Source: JAPPHA01 sp963662815 (GTDB lineage: Bacteria; Pseudomonadota; Alphaproteobacteria; Rhodobacterales; Rhodobacteraceae). From it: DNA of 64,000 bases. Both the position numbers and the translations under genes were made by a program. The notes beneath the pieces are model-generated. The model was not told the origin of the DNA, did no database searches, and worked only from the letters and a program-made list of their open reading frames with translations. The DNA is taken from contig CAXXWA010000020.1 in assembly GCA_963662815.2 (NCBI GenBank), positions 434,001-498,000 on the forward strand. Reading direction: 5' to 3'. Positions 17,897 to 27,504 of the stretch are shown here, piece by piece (positions within the stretch are counted from its first letter, which is position 1; each line of letters begins with the position of its first letter).

Positions 17897-18913
17897 ATGC
17901 CAGAATCCCCCGACTCCTTCTTCCAACCGGTATCAGGTCTCGAACTCCCGCGGTTCGCCGGCGTTCCGACATTCATGCGCCTGCCGCACGTCAAGCCCGG
18001 CGACGGAATCCTGGGCCAGGTCGAAATCGGAATCATCGGAGTTCCGTGGGACGCGGGGACGACCAACCGACCCGGCCCCCGGCACGGCCCCCGGCAGCTT
18101 CGCGACTACTCCACGATGATCCGCGCGATCAATCCGGCGAACGGAATCACTCCCTTCGCGACAGCGAAAATCGCGGACCTTGGAGACGTCAGCGTCAATC
18201 CGGCCGACATACAGGATTCAATGGCCCGCATCACCGAATTCTACCGGCGCGTGCTGTCGCAGGGAATCATCCCGATGACGGCAGGCGGAGATCACCTCGT
18301 GTCGCTCCCCGTCCTTCGGGCGGTGGCGGAGAACGGGCCGGTGGGAATGATTCATTTCGATGCCCACACGGACCTTTTCCATTCGTATTTCGGCGGCAAT
18401 CTCTACACCCACGGCACGCCATTTCGCCGCGCCGTCGAGGAGGGTCTGCTTGACCCGCAAAGGGTGATCCAGATCGGCATCCGAGGAACCATGTATGATG
18501 GCGAGGACATTGAGTTCGGGCGGAGCGCCGGCATCAGAATCATCACTGTTGACGAGCTCTTCGACCGGGGCGTGGATGACGTCATGCGGGAAGCTCGTGA
18601 GATCGTCGGCGCCGTCCCGACCTATTGCTCGTTCGATATCGACTTCATTGATCCCGCATATGCGCCCGGAACCGGGACTCCGGAAATTGGCGGGCCGAAC
18701 TCCTATCTGTCCCAGAGAGCCGTCCGCGGGCTGCGGGGCGTTAATCTCGTAGGCGCCGATCTCGTGGAAGTCTCTCCGCCTTTCGATCCGACGGGCGGGA
18801 CCGCATGGGTTGGCGTCTCGATCATGTTTGAACTCATGTGCATGCTCGCAACCGCTTTTGAAGGCCGTCGGAAGGACGGGTTGGCGGCCTGGCGAGATGC
18901 GGGACCCGAATGA
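17897..18913 (+). CDS. ureohydrolase (agmatinase/guanidinobutyrase-like)
   Basis: Manganese-dependent amidinohydrolase of the arginase/agmatinase family, 338 residues. Metal-binding motifs: GGDHLVSLPV (His), IHFDAHTDLFHS (Asp, His, Asp) and SFDIDFIDPAYAPGTGTPE (two Asp). The family splits urea from guanidino compounds such as agmatine, guanidinobutyrate or guanidinopropionate; substrate cannot be read from sequence. GAGGAAGG precedes the ATG. It is 229 bases downstream of the ABC importer on the same strand, so the importer may supply a nitrogen-rich substrate. Confidence 0.88.
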   Translation: MPESPDSFFQPVSGLELPRFAGVPTFMRLPHVKPGDGILGQVEIGIIGVPWDAGTTNRPGPRHGPRQLRDYSTMIRAINPANGITPFATAKIADLGDVSVNPADIQDSMARITEFYRRVLSQGIIPMTAGGDHLVSLPVLRAVAENGPVGMIHFDAHTDLFHSYFGGNLYTHGTPFRRAVEEGLLDPQRVIQIGIRGTMYDGEDIEFGRSAGIRIITVDELFDRGVDDVMREAREIVGAVPTYCSFDIDFIDPAYAPGTGTPEIGGPNSYLSQRAVRGLRGVNLVGADLVEVSPPFDPTGGTAWVGVSIMFELMCMLATAFEGRRKDGLAAWRDAGPE

Positions 18914-19353
18914 CTGGCTTGCGGAAGACAGGGGCTTTCCGTGAGGGTGCAAACGATATCGGACAGTCCCCAACCGGCAAACGGCCGAAATCTGGCGTCG
19001 GCTGACTGCGGTCCCTCCAGCTTGGCGGACGATCCCGGGCGCAAGCCGTTGCGACGCAAACGATACCGGCACAAGTATCCTGACGGGTTCGGGCGCAAGT
19101 TGAATACGCCGCCCGGCATGCGGTGGCGGTCGCATGAATTCGAGGACTTGCGTCTTTGCCTGCAGGTTGTTCAATGATGGTCGCTCGGGACCGGTGCCGC
19201 TACGGGTGCGGACGCAGACGCTTCCTGGAAACAGGCCAGAGCCAACCGTTCTCCGCGCCGTCACAGCTTGAAGCGGCAGTTCGGGGTCGAGACGAGCTTG
19301 CGTTTCAGCAATTCGGGTTCACGTCCGCTGGACCAGACGCTCCGAATGTCCGT
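18914..19353. other. intergenic, no gene recognised
   Basis: About 440 bases between the convergent ureohydrolase and GPP34 genes. The frames on either strand show no domain, no plausible start and no clear terminator hairpin with a T-tract. Confidence 0.45.
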
Positions 19354-20019
19354 CTAGTCCGCAACGCGGGCAAAAGGATCCGACCTTGCGTGTTCGGCCC
19401 TTTCAAGCTTGTCAATGACGCGCGCCACCGAATTGCCTATCAGGTCCAATTTGGCAACTTGCCCAATCCTTGGCCGGAGCCGCTCCAGTTCGGAATCATC
19501 GACGAGGCCGCGCCACAGGGCACATGCATCGACCAAACTGATGATCATGACGTCCCGCGGGTCAGGAATCTCGTCATTCATCAGCACTCCCGCGAGTCTC
19601 CTCCTGACATCCCTGTAGGGCGTACCGTCCGGCGACGAAACGCGAAGAGAACCCATCACCAGCAATCGGCCGAACCTGTCGCGGGCCGCAATGCCCCGTT
19701 CCACTAGACGGTCCGCGAGACTCGTCTGCACGGCTTCGCCGTCGTCTGCGAGCACGCCAACCCAATGGTCGATCGGTCTCCGTTCTCCGTCCGCCACGAT
19801 CCGGTTCAAGACCCGGTCGAGCGCAACTTCACCGACCGGTTCAGGGTTCACGACGAAGAGGTGGGTTACGTCCGTGTCGACACGGTCGGCCAGAGCCAAG
19901 TCCATCAGAACTGCGCCGCCAATTGCAACGCATACGTCATGTCCTGTCAACGCGTAGCTGGTCCGTCCGGTATCGTAGTCGAGCGTGAGAAGCAGGACTT
20001 CCTCGCTGATCGTCAGCAT
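19354..20019 (-). CDS. GPP34 (GOLPH3/Vps74-like) domain protein
   Basis: Protein of 221 residues with the GPP34 fold: MLTISEEVLLLTLDYDTGR at the start, then IGGAVLMDLALADRVDTD, and LVERGIAARDRF near residue 125. In eukaryotes this domain binds phosphatidylinositol-4-phosphate; the bacterial members, best known in actinobacteria, have no settled role. ATG 20019 is chosen because the family begins MLTISEE; an upstream in-frame ATG at 20064 adds a non-conserved leader. It stands alone with long gaps on both sides. Function unknown. Confidence 0.75.
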   Translation of the reverse strand: MLTISEEVLLLTLDYDTGRTSYALTGHDVCVAIGGAVLMDLALADRVDTDVTHLFVVNPEPVGEVALDRVLNRIVADGERRPIDHWVGVLADDGEAVQTSLADRLVERGIAARDRFGRLLVMGSLRVSSPDGTPYRDVRRRLAGVLMNDEIPDPRDVMIISLVDACALWRGLVDDSELERLRPRIGQVAKLDLIGNSVARVIDKLERAEHARSDPFARVAD

Positions 20020-20783
20020 CGGCCATCGCCTCGCAGTGGTCCGGCTATGGCACACGCCCGGCATTGGAACGGGAACTCGACCTTGCGCGGGTTGTGGCGT
20101 CCGCTTCTCTACACATTGTCGGCGCTCGCCTGCCTCCGCTCATCCTCGCCGGTCCTGCCACGCCGCTTTCAAGCAGCAACAATTTGTTGAGGGTATGTTC
20201 CAGTCCTCGACTTGTCAAAGACTGCCAACTGCCGACATCGAAACCCTTGTCGGCAAGGCATTATGTTGCCAGACCGTTTCCACGCGAAAAATCGGAGGCC
20301 GGCATCCGCCGGCATGCGACGCCGGTTCGAGACAACAAATCATGGAACAGGATGCGCGACACTCTTCCTTCGAGTTGCGGAACGGGTTGACACGAAATTC
20401 CCGACCACAGAGACATTCGTGCTGCGAGGAATCCCTTCGAGCGCATTCGCTGCCTGAAGAGTCGGCGGGGCGTTGCGGGTTCGGCTACACGGGTGTCCAG
20501 AGCTTTCGAACATGGCGTCGCAGGTCCGGGAAACCGAAGAACGCGCCGGAACTCGACATGCGGCAGGTGCCGCTTTCTGAACTTTCGGCTCAGCGGGGAC
20601 GCGCGAGTGCCGAACCACAACTTGATTTCCGCGCAGGCCTCGGGTCTTCGCCTGCCGCCAACCCGCGATGCAGTTGAATTCTGAGGAACAGGCGCTCGCT
20701 TGAGGTCCTGCCAGCGTTAACGTATTGCGCCCGCATCGATCTCCGGGCAGTTTTGCTTTGACAGCCTTGGCGGGAAGGACTCC
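20020..20783. other. intergenic, no gene recognised
   Basis: About 760 bases between divergent genes. Several frames are open by virtue of high GC but none carries a known domain. Promoters for both neighbours should lie here; no confident -35/-10 pair was picked out. GGAAGGA precedes the downstream transporter start. Confidence 0.4.
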
Positions 20784-22667
20784 ATGGCGCCGATTTCCCT
20801 TACCTATGAGATGGTTGCGGTGCTCGCGATTCTCGCATTCACGATTTTCCTGTTCGTATCCGAGATTGTCCGGGTCGATCTTGCTGCCATACTGGTAATG
20901 GTCATCCTCGGCGCATGCAGCTACCTCCCCGGCCTCGGTGGTCTTGCCGATGTCGGAAGGCTTTTTGACGGATTCGCCTCGAATGCGGTGATTTCGATCA
21001 TCGCCGTAATGATTATCGGGGCCGGACTCGACAGGACCGGAATCATGGGAAGCGTTGCGGCAACCATCCTAAGGTTCGGCGGCACGTCCGAGAAACGCAT
21101 CATTCCTATTGTCTCGGGTACAGTCGGGGTGATCTCGAGCTTCATGCAGAATGTTGGCGCCGCCGCCCTCTTCCTTCCCGTGGTCAGCCGGATTTCTGCC
21201 CGAACTGAACTCCCCCTTGGCCGGTTGCTCATGCCGATGGGCTTCTGCGCCATTCTCGGGGGAACCATGACGATGGTGGGGTCGTCGCCGCTCATTCTCC
21301 TGAACGACTTGGTCATCTCGACGAACCGCACCCTTTCGGTCGATGTCCGAATGGAAACCTTTGACCTTTTTGCGGTCACGCCCATTGGCGCCGCACTGGT
21401 GCTGACCGGAATTCTTTACTTCGTGCTGTTTGGGCGATGGGTTCTGCCGTCGGTGGCGACACGCGAACAGGCAACCTCGGCTCAGTCGACGAAGGACTAC
21501 GTGAAACGCCTTTACGGGCTCAAGGCGGACATTTTCGAGGTGGCCGTGCCGGAAGGCCATCTTCTTGTCGGCGAAACGCTGCGCGACATGATGGAGGCGT
21601 ATCACCTCTACATTATCGGAACCTATTACCACGGCAACAAGTGGCTGGCTCCCCCGGTCGACGCCCGCATCGAAACACCCTGTCGCCTCGCAATCCTTGG
21701 CAGGCGCAAGGTCATCCAGGAAATCGCCGACCTCTACGATCTCAAGATTGAGGATGAGCCGAAGGTCTTCAAAGAGGACTTCTCCCCCCTGAAGTCGGGC
21801 ATCGCGGAAATCGTCATCCCGCCGAACTCCCGTCTGATTGGGAAGACGCCGAGGGAACTCAACTTCCGGAAGACGTACGGGTTGAACATGCTTGCGATCC
21901 ACAGGATCGAGGAAACGCTGAGCTACGTCGAAACCGAGGACCACCCGGCCACGGCAATCGGAGTAGTACCGTTTCAGGCCGGTGACACGCTGGTCGTCCA
22001 GACGCAGTGGTCGGCGCTGACCCGGCTCAAGAACGACCGGGACTTCGTGATCGTGACCTCGGAGTATCCCCAGGAAGAAATCAGGGCCAAAAAGGTGGGG
22101 TGGGCAATCCTGTTCTTCCTGATCGCGCTCGCGCTCATCCTGTTCACGGACATGCGACTGTCGCTTTGCCTGCTCACAGGGGCGGTGGGAATGATCCTGA
22201 CGAGAGTGCTTTCCATCGACGAAGCCTATCAGGCTGTTGGATGGAACACCGTGTTCCTGCTGGCCGGCCTGCTGCCGCTCGGACAGGCCGTGCAGGCCAC
22301 CGGAACCGCGGAATGGATCGCGCAACAGATTCTTGCGATCCTGGAAGACTGGCCGATCTGGGCGCTGCAGGCGGGAGTTGCGGGCCTCGCCACCTTTTTC
22401 ACGCTCGTGATGTCCAACGTCGGCGCGACGGTGCTGTTGGTGCCGCTGGCGGTTTCCATCGCATTGGCGGCCGGTGGCGACCCCGCCGTATTTGCGCTTA
22501 CCGTCGCCATCTCCACTTCGAACTCTTTCCTTATTCCGACCCATCAGGTGAATGCGCTCATCATGGGTCCGGCCGGTTACAGGGTTGCCGATTTCATGCG
22601 GACAGGCGGGATCATGACGGTGCTCTTCCTCGTCGTGTCCCTGCTGATGATAAACGTCGTTTTCTGA
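20784..22667 (+). CDS. SLC13/DASS-family transporter with RCK_C (TrkA-C) domains
   Basis: Membrane protein of 627 residues of the CitMHS/SLC13 (ion transporter) superfamily. N-terminal hydrophobic half (about 1-215) with VISSFMQNVGAAALFLPV and GGTMTMVGSSPLILLNDL; two cytosolic RCK_C domains (about 225-400), including EVAVPEGHLLVGETLRDMM and EIVIPPNSRLIGKTPREL; C-terminal membrane half (about 440-627) with TSNSFLIPTHQVNALIMGP. The family moves dicarboxylates, sulphate or other anions; the substrate is not determinable. Start supported by GGAAGGA. Monocistronic. Confidence 0.88.
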   Translation: MAPISLTYEMVAVLAILAFTIFLFVSEIVRVDLAAILVMVILGACSYLPGLGGLADVGRLFDGFASNAVISIIAVMIIGAGLDRTGIMGSVAATILRFGGTSEKRIIPIVSGTVGVISSFMQNVGAAALFLPVVSRISARTELPLGRLLMPMGFCAILGGTMTMVGSSPLILLNDLVISTNRTLSVDVRMETFDLFAVTPIGAALVLTGILYFVLFGRWVLPSVATREQATSAQSTKDYVKRLYGLKADIFEVAVPEGHLLVGETLRDMMEAYHLYIIGTYYHGNKWLAPPVDARIETPCRLAILGRRKVIQEIADLYDLKIEDEPKVFKEDFSPLKSGIAEIVIPPNSRLIGKTPRELNFRKTYGLNMLAIHRIEETLSYVETEDHPATAIGVVPFQAGDTLVVQTQWSALTRLKNDRDFVIVTSEYPQEEIRAKKVGWAILFFLIALALILFTDMRLSLCLLTGAVGMILTRVLSIDEAYQAVGWNTVFLLAGLLPLGQAVQATGTAEWIAQQILAILEDWPIWALQAGVAGLATFFTLVMSNVGATVLLVPLAVSIALAAGGDPAVFALTVAISTSNSFLIPTHQVNALIMGPAGYRVADFMRTGGIMTVLFLVVSLLMINVVF

Positions 22668-23235
22668 ACGCGATCAGTCCGTGGCACCGACCGCGTGTGG
22701 ATGACGCCTTCTCGGCGTTGATTGGCTGGCGGAACTCCCGGTTCTTCGGGCGAAGTGACGCGGGTTTCCGAGATGGTTCCGGCTGCAAGCCCGATGCTGG
22801 GATGTCGCAGGAATAGACCGGAAATTCTGTCGGGAAGCGCGACACCGGACGCCCGGATTCCTTGGGAGGCAGTGAGTTCGGAAACGTCGGCGTTCTGCGC
22901 GCTGGCGATTCCGAGTCTGCGGCGCTCTTGTTCGGCAGCCTCTTTTCCCTGGGCGACAGACTCCCCGGACGAGCGGGGAAGCCGCATCTCGTAGCTGGGC
23001 GGGCCCGAACCGGGGTTCGGTGTCCAGCAGACGTTCGAGAGCAGCGCCTTCCCGGCAGGGATGGAAGCACCGGGCGACCTGCTCGCGCGTGGTCGGATCG
23101 CCTTCCAATCCCGGCGCCAAGCGGTGCACGGCGACCTGAACATCTCTGTCCTCGTCGCCGGGCACCTCATGCAGGAGGTCGGTGACATTTGAGGCGGCTC
23201 CTTTGGCAGGAGGGGACGAATGTCCAGGCCAAAGG
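22668..23235. other. intergenic, no gene recognised
   Basis: About 570 bases after the transporter and before the patatin remnant. No domain, RNA or repeat recognised on either strand. Confidence 0.4.
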
Positions 23236-23700
23236 AAGCGTCGCCTCCAGTGTATCGATGGAGACGGCACTCTCGGCGCGTTCGCGGCAGCCTTCCTTGC
23301 GGAACTGGAACAGCATCTCGATCGTCCGATCGGATCGTATTTCGACCTGATCGCCGGCGCCTCGACGCGAGGGATCATCGGCATTGCCGTGGCGCTGGGG
23401 CACTCATCCTCGGAGGCACTCGGTCTCTACAAAAAACAGGGGACCCAAGATCTTCGGCCGGAACAGGGGTGCTCTCGGCAACTTCCTCGGCAGAAAGCTG
23501 CGCGGCATGCGATTGCTACCGCAACAAGTTTGGATCAGAGGCTTTGCAGGATGCGCTTCGGGAAGTCCTGGGCACCCTGCGGACCGGCCACGCCAGGGCG
23601 ATCGCCGCCGACGGCAGGCGCATCCGTGGCGCAAGCCGCAATGGCGAGGGCCGTGACGAGACCGCAGTCATCGCCGACCATGAGAGCGGCGCGCTCTTCG
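23236..23700 (+). pseudogene. patatin-like phospholipase remnant, multiply frameshifted
   Basis: Pieces of the N-terminal part of a patatin (CapV-like) lipase are scattered over three frames. First frame: RRLQCIDGDGTLGAFAAAF, then GSYFDLIAGASTRGIIGIA. Second: GPKIFGRNRGALGNFLG. Third: KFGSEALQDALREVLGTL. The oxyanion-hole GGGxxG has become DGDGTLG, and the nucleophile elbow GxSxG reads GASTRG. At least two frame changes occur, the first near the A6/G4 runs at about 23432-23442. The C-terminal catalytic Asp region is not found. Some patatins are CBASS effectors, but no cyclase is nearby. Clearly non-functional. Confidence 0.75.
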
Positions 23701-23901
23701 CGCCCCTGAACTTCAGGCCAAGGCTCGTCAGCCGGTCCGAAAATACGAACCAAACGTGAATGCGGTCGTCGCGGCCGGACGGCGGGACACATGAGAGAGG
23801 TTTCACGACCGCACGATTGCTTTGCAGTCCTTTGGCAGCAAAGCCGAAGTCGGACTGGATCCATCGCCAAACCCGGCATGAATATCCCATTTCCCTTGAA
23901 G

Positions 23902-23951
23902 ATACCCCTCCGGGGGTATGGTTTTGCTGGAAATTTACATTTATGGGGTAT
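23902..23951 (+). promoter_or_regulatory. palindromic operator and promoter upstream of the LuxR-type gene
   Basis: ATACCCC-TCCG-GGGGTAT at 23902-23919 is a perfect inverted repeat with 7-base arms. A further GGGGTAT half-site lies at 23945-23951, 32 bases after the matching half-site, which is about three helical turns. TTGCTG (23924-23929) and TATAAA (23949-23954), 19 bases apart, may be the promoter. It looks like an operator for the adjacent regulator, probably autoregulatory; the binding protein is inferred. Confidence 0.6.
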
Positions 23952-23977
23952 AAATGTCGCCAAAGGCAAGTGTTTCG

Positions 23978-24838
23978 ATGGTTACGCACGAAAAGATCAT
24001 GGCGTTCGACTCCGTCTTCGCGACGATCGGCTCGATGACGGAAAACCTTGGAAATGCCGATTTCTTCCCGGAATTCAGGCAGCTCCTGATCGGGCTGTTC
24101 GAACCGCAGAGCATCGTGGCGCTTGTCTTCGAAACTGGACGTCTGCCGCTTGTCGTCGATCACTGGATCCCCGATCCAGGGCTCCGCCGCATCTTCTGCG
24201 ACACCTACACCGATTTCGGCTATCGGCTTGACCCTTTCCACGACCTCGCGATGTCCGGCTTCGAGAACGGCGCGTATCGGCTTCGCGACGTGGCCCCTGA
24301 TCATTTCTTTCGCAACCGGGCATCGCGTCGCTACTACCGGCAATCGATGCTGATCGACGAGCTCGGCGCCCTGCACCGGATGCGCGACGGCCGGGTTGCC
24401 CATCTCTCGCTGGGCCGGCACAAGGGACACCCCGGTTTCGGAAAGCGGCCGCTGCCAAGGCTGCAGTCTCTTTCTCCCGCACTCATGGCGCTGCTCGCCG
24501 CCCACGTCGACCGCATGTCGGATTCGGCCAAGCCCGAACCTGTGGACGCTCCTCAGTTAACCTTGCGCGATGAGTTCCGGTGTCTTCTCCCCGCAGAGGG
24601 GCGGCGCGTGACGCCAAGGGAATGCGAGGTTGCGTCCCTTGTCGTCCAGGGCCATTCGACAGCATCGATCGGCCTCAACCTCGGCATCTCGCCGCAGACC
24701 GTCAAGGTCCACAGGCGAAACATCTATCGAAAGCTCGGCGTATCGTCGCTGGCGGAACTCTGTGCCTGCATTCCCGCCTCGCGTACCGGACCTTTCCGGC
24801 AGGATGCGTCGTGCGAGCGCGGGAGCGTGCGAGCGTGA
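23978..24838 (+). CDS. LuxR-type transcriptional regulator
   Basis: Protein of 286 residues. The C-terminus is a LuxR/GerE helix-turn-helix: VTPRECEVASLVVQGHSTAS, then GISPQTVKVHRRNIYRKLGV. The N-terminal about 190 residues (FATIGSMTENLGNADFFPEF and onward) match no sensor domain I can name; there is no receiver domain and no clear autoinducer-binding signature. ATG 23978 is preferred because AAAGG lies before it and the likely -10 overlaps the alternative ATG at 23954. It precedes the aminotransferase by 130 bases on the same strand and may control the polyamine genes. Confidence 0.8.
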   Translation: MVTHEKIMAFDSVFATIGSMTENLGNADFFPEFRQLLIGLFEPQSIVALVFETGRLPLVVDHWIPDPGLRRIFCDTYTDFGYRLDPFHDLAMSGFENGAYRLRDVAPDHFFRNRASRRYYRQSMLIDELGALHRMRDGRVAHLSLGRHKGHPGFGKRPLPRLQSLSPALMALLAAHVDRMSDSAKPEPVDAPQLTLRDEFRCLLPAEGRRVTPRECEVASLVVQGHSTASIGLNLGISPQTVKVHRRNIYRKLGVSSLAELCACIPASRTGPFRQDASCERGSVRA

Positions 24839-24968
24839 CGAACGTGGACACGAGACCCGATATCGGCGAAGCTGCACGCGGGCTGTCGGGAAGCCGCCCT
24901 CCGCAGCTCGCGGCCGACGTCCTTCCCGACACGGCCGCGACTGACATCCTGCCGGGAGAACACACGGA

Positions 24969-26366
24969 ATGAATGAATTGACCGCATTCGACGCTGGGTG
25001 GCTCAAGAAAGCCGACCTCGCCCACTGCCTGCATCCATGGACCGACTTCAGGGAGTGGACGCAGTCGGGCTCCACGATCATCGCCCGCGCAGAGGGATCG
25101 AATGTCTGGGACGCGGAAGGCAATCGCTACATCGACGCAATGGGAGGGCTCTGGTTCGCCAATGTCGGCTACGGGAGAAAGGAACTCGTCGACGCTGCCG
25201 CCCGCCAGCTCTCCCTGATGCCCCAGTACTCCTATTTCACGGATTTCGGCAATCCGCCGGCAACCATGCTTGCGGAAAGACTCGCGGAACTGGCTCCGGG
25301 CGACCTCGATCACGTCTTCTACAGCTCGAGCGGCTCCACCGCCAACGACACGGCAATCCGCATCGCCCACTACTATTTCAACACGATCGGAAAGCCGACG
25401 AAGCGGCTGGTGATCTCCCGGAAGAACGCATACCACGGCAGCACCTTCCTCACTGCAGCGCTTTCCGGCAAGGAAGGGGATCGTTCCGGTTTCCAGTTCC
25501 CGACGGGACTTGTCCACCACGTATCAGACGCGAACTGTTACAGGATGCCCGACAGCATCGTCGGGGAAGCCGCGTACTGCGACTTCCTCGTCGACGAGTT
25601 CGCAACGCGGGTCGAGTCGCTCGGCGCCGACAACGTCGCATGCTTCATCGCGGAGCCGATCATGGGCGCGGGTGGCGTGCTCGTCGCTCCCGAAGGGTAC
25701 CACAGGCGCATGAAAGAGGTCTGCGAGGAGAATGACATCCTCTACGTCTCCGACGAAGTCGTAACGGGTTTCGGCCGGCTCGGGCACATCTTCGCAAGCC
25801 GCGACAGGTTCGGCATCGTCCCTGACATGCTCGTCACGGCGAAGGGAATCACTTCGGGATACATGCCTCTTGCCGCAACGATCGTGTCCGGACGCATCTA
25901 CGAAGGACTGTCGCGGCCCAGGGAAGACGGCGGCATATTCTCGCACGGCTTCACCTACTCGGGTCACGCGGCCGCCTGCGCCGTGGCGCTCGAGAACCTC
26001 TCCGTGATCGAGCGAGAAGGCATTTGCGAACGGGTCCGCGAGACTGGCCCCTACTTCATTGGGCAACTGGAGGCGCTCCGGCGTCACCCGGTCGTGGGCG
26101 ACGTGCGCGGCAGCCACTTCATGGCGTGCATCGAACTGGTTGCTGACCGGGACAAGAAGACACCCTTCCCGGCGGACGCCGCAATCAGGAGGGAGCTCGA
26201 GCACGAAACCCAGGCACGCGGCCTCATCGTGCGGATGATCGGCGATCTCTGCGTGCTGTCCCCCGCCCTCATACTCGACCACGGCGAAATTGACGAAATC
26301 GTCGGAATTCTCGATGATTCGCTCGACGCCGTTTGCTGCGCCGCCGCAGGCGCGGCGCACGCCTAA
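24969..26366 (+). CDS. class III aminotransferase (putrescine/omega-amino acid:pyruvate type)
   Basis: PLP enzyme of 465 residues, fold type I. Blocks: NVWDAEGNRYIDAMGGLWF, YSSSGSTANDTAIRIA, CFIAEPIMGAGGVLVAP, the PLP-stacking VSDEVVTGFGRLG, and the Schiff-base Lys in VTAKGITSGYMPLAA near residue 290. Relatives move amino groups from putrescine, spermidine, beta-alanine or similar omega-amines to pyruvate. The adjoining PotFGHI importer argues for polyamine degradation. GGGAGA precedes the ATG. Confidence 0.88.
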   Translation: MNELTAFDAGWLKKADLAHCLHPWTDFREWTQSGSTIIARAEGSNVWDAEGNRYIDAMGGLWFANVGYGRKELVDAAARQLSLMPQYSYFTDFGNPPATMLAERLAELAPGDLDHVFYSSSGSTANDTAIRIAHYYFNTIGKPTKRLVISRKNAYHGSTFLTAALSGKEGDRSGFQFPTGLVHHVSDANCYRMPDSIVGEAAYCDFLVDEFATRVESLGADNVACFIAEPIMGAGGVLVAPEGYHRRMKEVCEENDILYVSDEVVTGFGRLGHIFASRDRFGIVPDMLVTAKGITSGYMPLAATIVSGRIYEGLSRPREDGGIFSHGFTYSGHAAACAVALENLSVIEREGICERVRETGPYFIGQLEALRRHPVVGDVRGSHFMACIELVADRDKKTPFPADAAIRRELEHETQARGLIVRMIGDLCVLSPALILDHGEIDEIVGILDDSLDAVCCAAAGAAHA

Positions 26367-26399
26367 ACCGGGAAACTCTTAAGAAAGGGAGAAGGAACA

Positions 26400-27494
26400 A
26401 TGTCACGAATCACCATAGCGGCCGTCATGGCGGCGGCAACAGCGGTCGCGGGCTCGGCAAATGCGGAAGAGGAGAAGATTCTCAACGTCTACAACTGGTC
26501 AGACTACATTGCCGAGGACACGATCGAAAACTTCGAGGCCAGAACCGGCATCAAGGTCAACTACGATGTCTTCGATTCGAACGAGGTTCTCGAGGCGAAG
26601 CTCCTGACCGGCAACAGCGGGTACGACGTGGTCGTGCCGACGGCATCCTTTCTCGAGCGGCAGATACAGGCCGGCGTGTTCGCAGAGCTCGACCGCTCGA
26701 TTCTTCCGAACCATGGCAACCTCGATGCGGAGATTCTCGCCCGCGTCGATGCGCACGACCCCGGAAACGCGCATGCGATTCCCTACATGTGGGGAACGAC
26801 GGGATTCGGCTATAACATCGACAGGGTCGCCGCCACATATGCGGATGCCCCGACCGACAGCTGGGACATGATCTTCGACCCGGAAGTCATCTCGAAACTT
26901 TCAGGTTGCGGAGTGACGCTTCTTGATGCGCCAACGGAAGTCTTCGCCAACCTCATGAACTACCTCGGTCGCGACCCCAACGGAGAGAGTCGCGAGGACG
27001 TGGCGGCGTTCGAGGAGCACATGCTGAAGATTCGTCCGCATATCAAGTACTTCCACTCTTCCCAGAACATCAATGATCTGGCCAACGGCGAAATCTGCGT
27101 GGCGATGGGATGGAGCGGCGACATGCTGATCGCGCGCGACAGGGCAGCCGAGGCAGACCAGGGCGTCAATATCGACTACGTGATCCCAAAGGAAGGCGCG
27201 GTCATCTGGTTCGACACCATGGCGGTCCCGTCAGACGCGCCTCATCCCGGGAACGCCCATCTCTTTCTCGACTACATGATGGAACCCGACGTGATTGCCG
27301 CAGTGTCGAATTACGTGTTCTACGCCAATGCCAACAGCGCCGCGTACGACCATGTCGACGACGAGGTGAAGATGGATCCGGCGATTTACCCGTCGGACGA
27401 GGTGAAGGCAAACCTGTTTCCCGACCTCGCCGACAGCGCCAAGTTCACGCGCCTCCTGAACCGGGCATGGACTCGCGTCAAGACAGGCAATTGA
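26400..27494 (+). CDS. potF: PotF/PotD-type polyamine ABC substrate-binding protein
   Basis: Periplasmic protein of 364 residues with a signal peptide cut after ANA (about residue 22). Family marks: LNVYNWSDYIAEDTIENFE, VNYDVFDSNEVLEAKLL, GYDVVVPTASFLERQ, and IPYMWGTTGFGYNI. It delivers putrescine or related polyamines to the PotGHI complex. Strong Shine-Dalgarno GGGAGAAGGA. It follows the aminotransferase by 33 bases, so uptake and catabolism share a transcript. Confidence 0.92.
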   Translation: MSRITIAAVMAAATAVAGSANAEEEKILNVYNWSDYIAEDTIENFEARTGIKVNYDVFDSNEVLEAKLLTGNSGYDVVVPTASFLERQIQAGVFAELDRSILPNHGNLDAEILARVDAHDPGNAHAIPYMWGTTGFGYNIDRVAATYADAPTDSWDMIFDPEVISKLSGCGVTLLDAPTEVFANLMNYLGRDPNGESREDVAAFEEHMLKIRPHIKYFHSSQNINDLANGEICVAMGWSGDMLIARDRAAEADQGVNIDYVIPKEGAVIWFDTMAVPSDAPHPGNAHLFLDYMMEPDVIAAVSNYVFYANANSAAYDHVDDEVKMDPAIYPSDEVKANLFPDLADSAKFTRLLNRAWTRVKTGN

Positions 27495-27504
27495 CGCTCT
27501 TGTT

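Noticed and set aside
17749..18453. Plus-strand frame overlapping the ureohydrolase start
   Set aside because: Another frame of the same strand with no domain; the ureohydrolase metal motifs fix the true frame.
23902..23919. ATACCCC/GGGGTAT palindrome considered as a terminator for the patatin remnant
   Set aside because: Short 7-bp stem, no T-tract, and a repeated half-site beside a regulator start argue for an operator.
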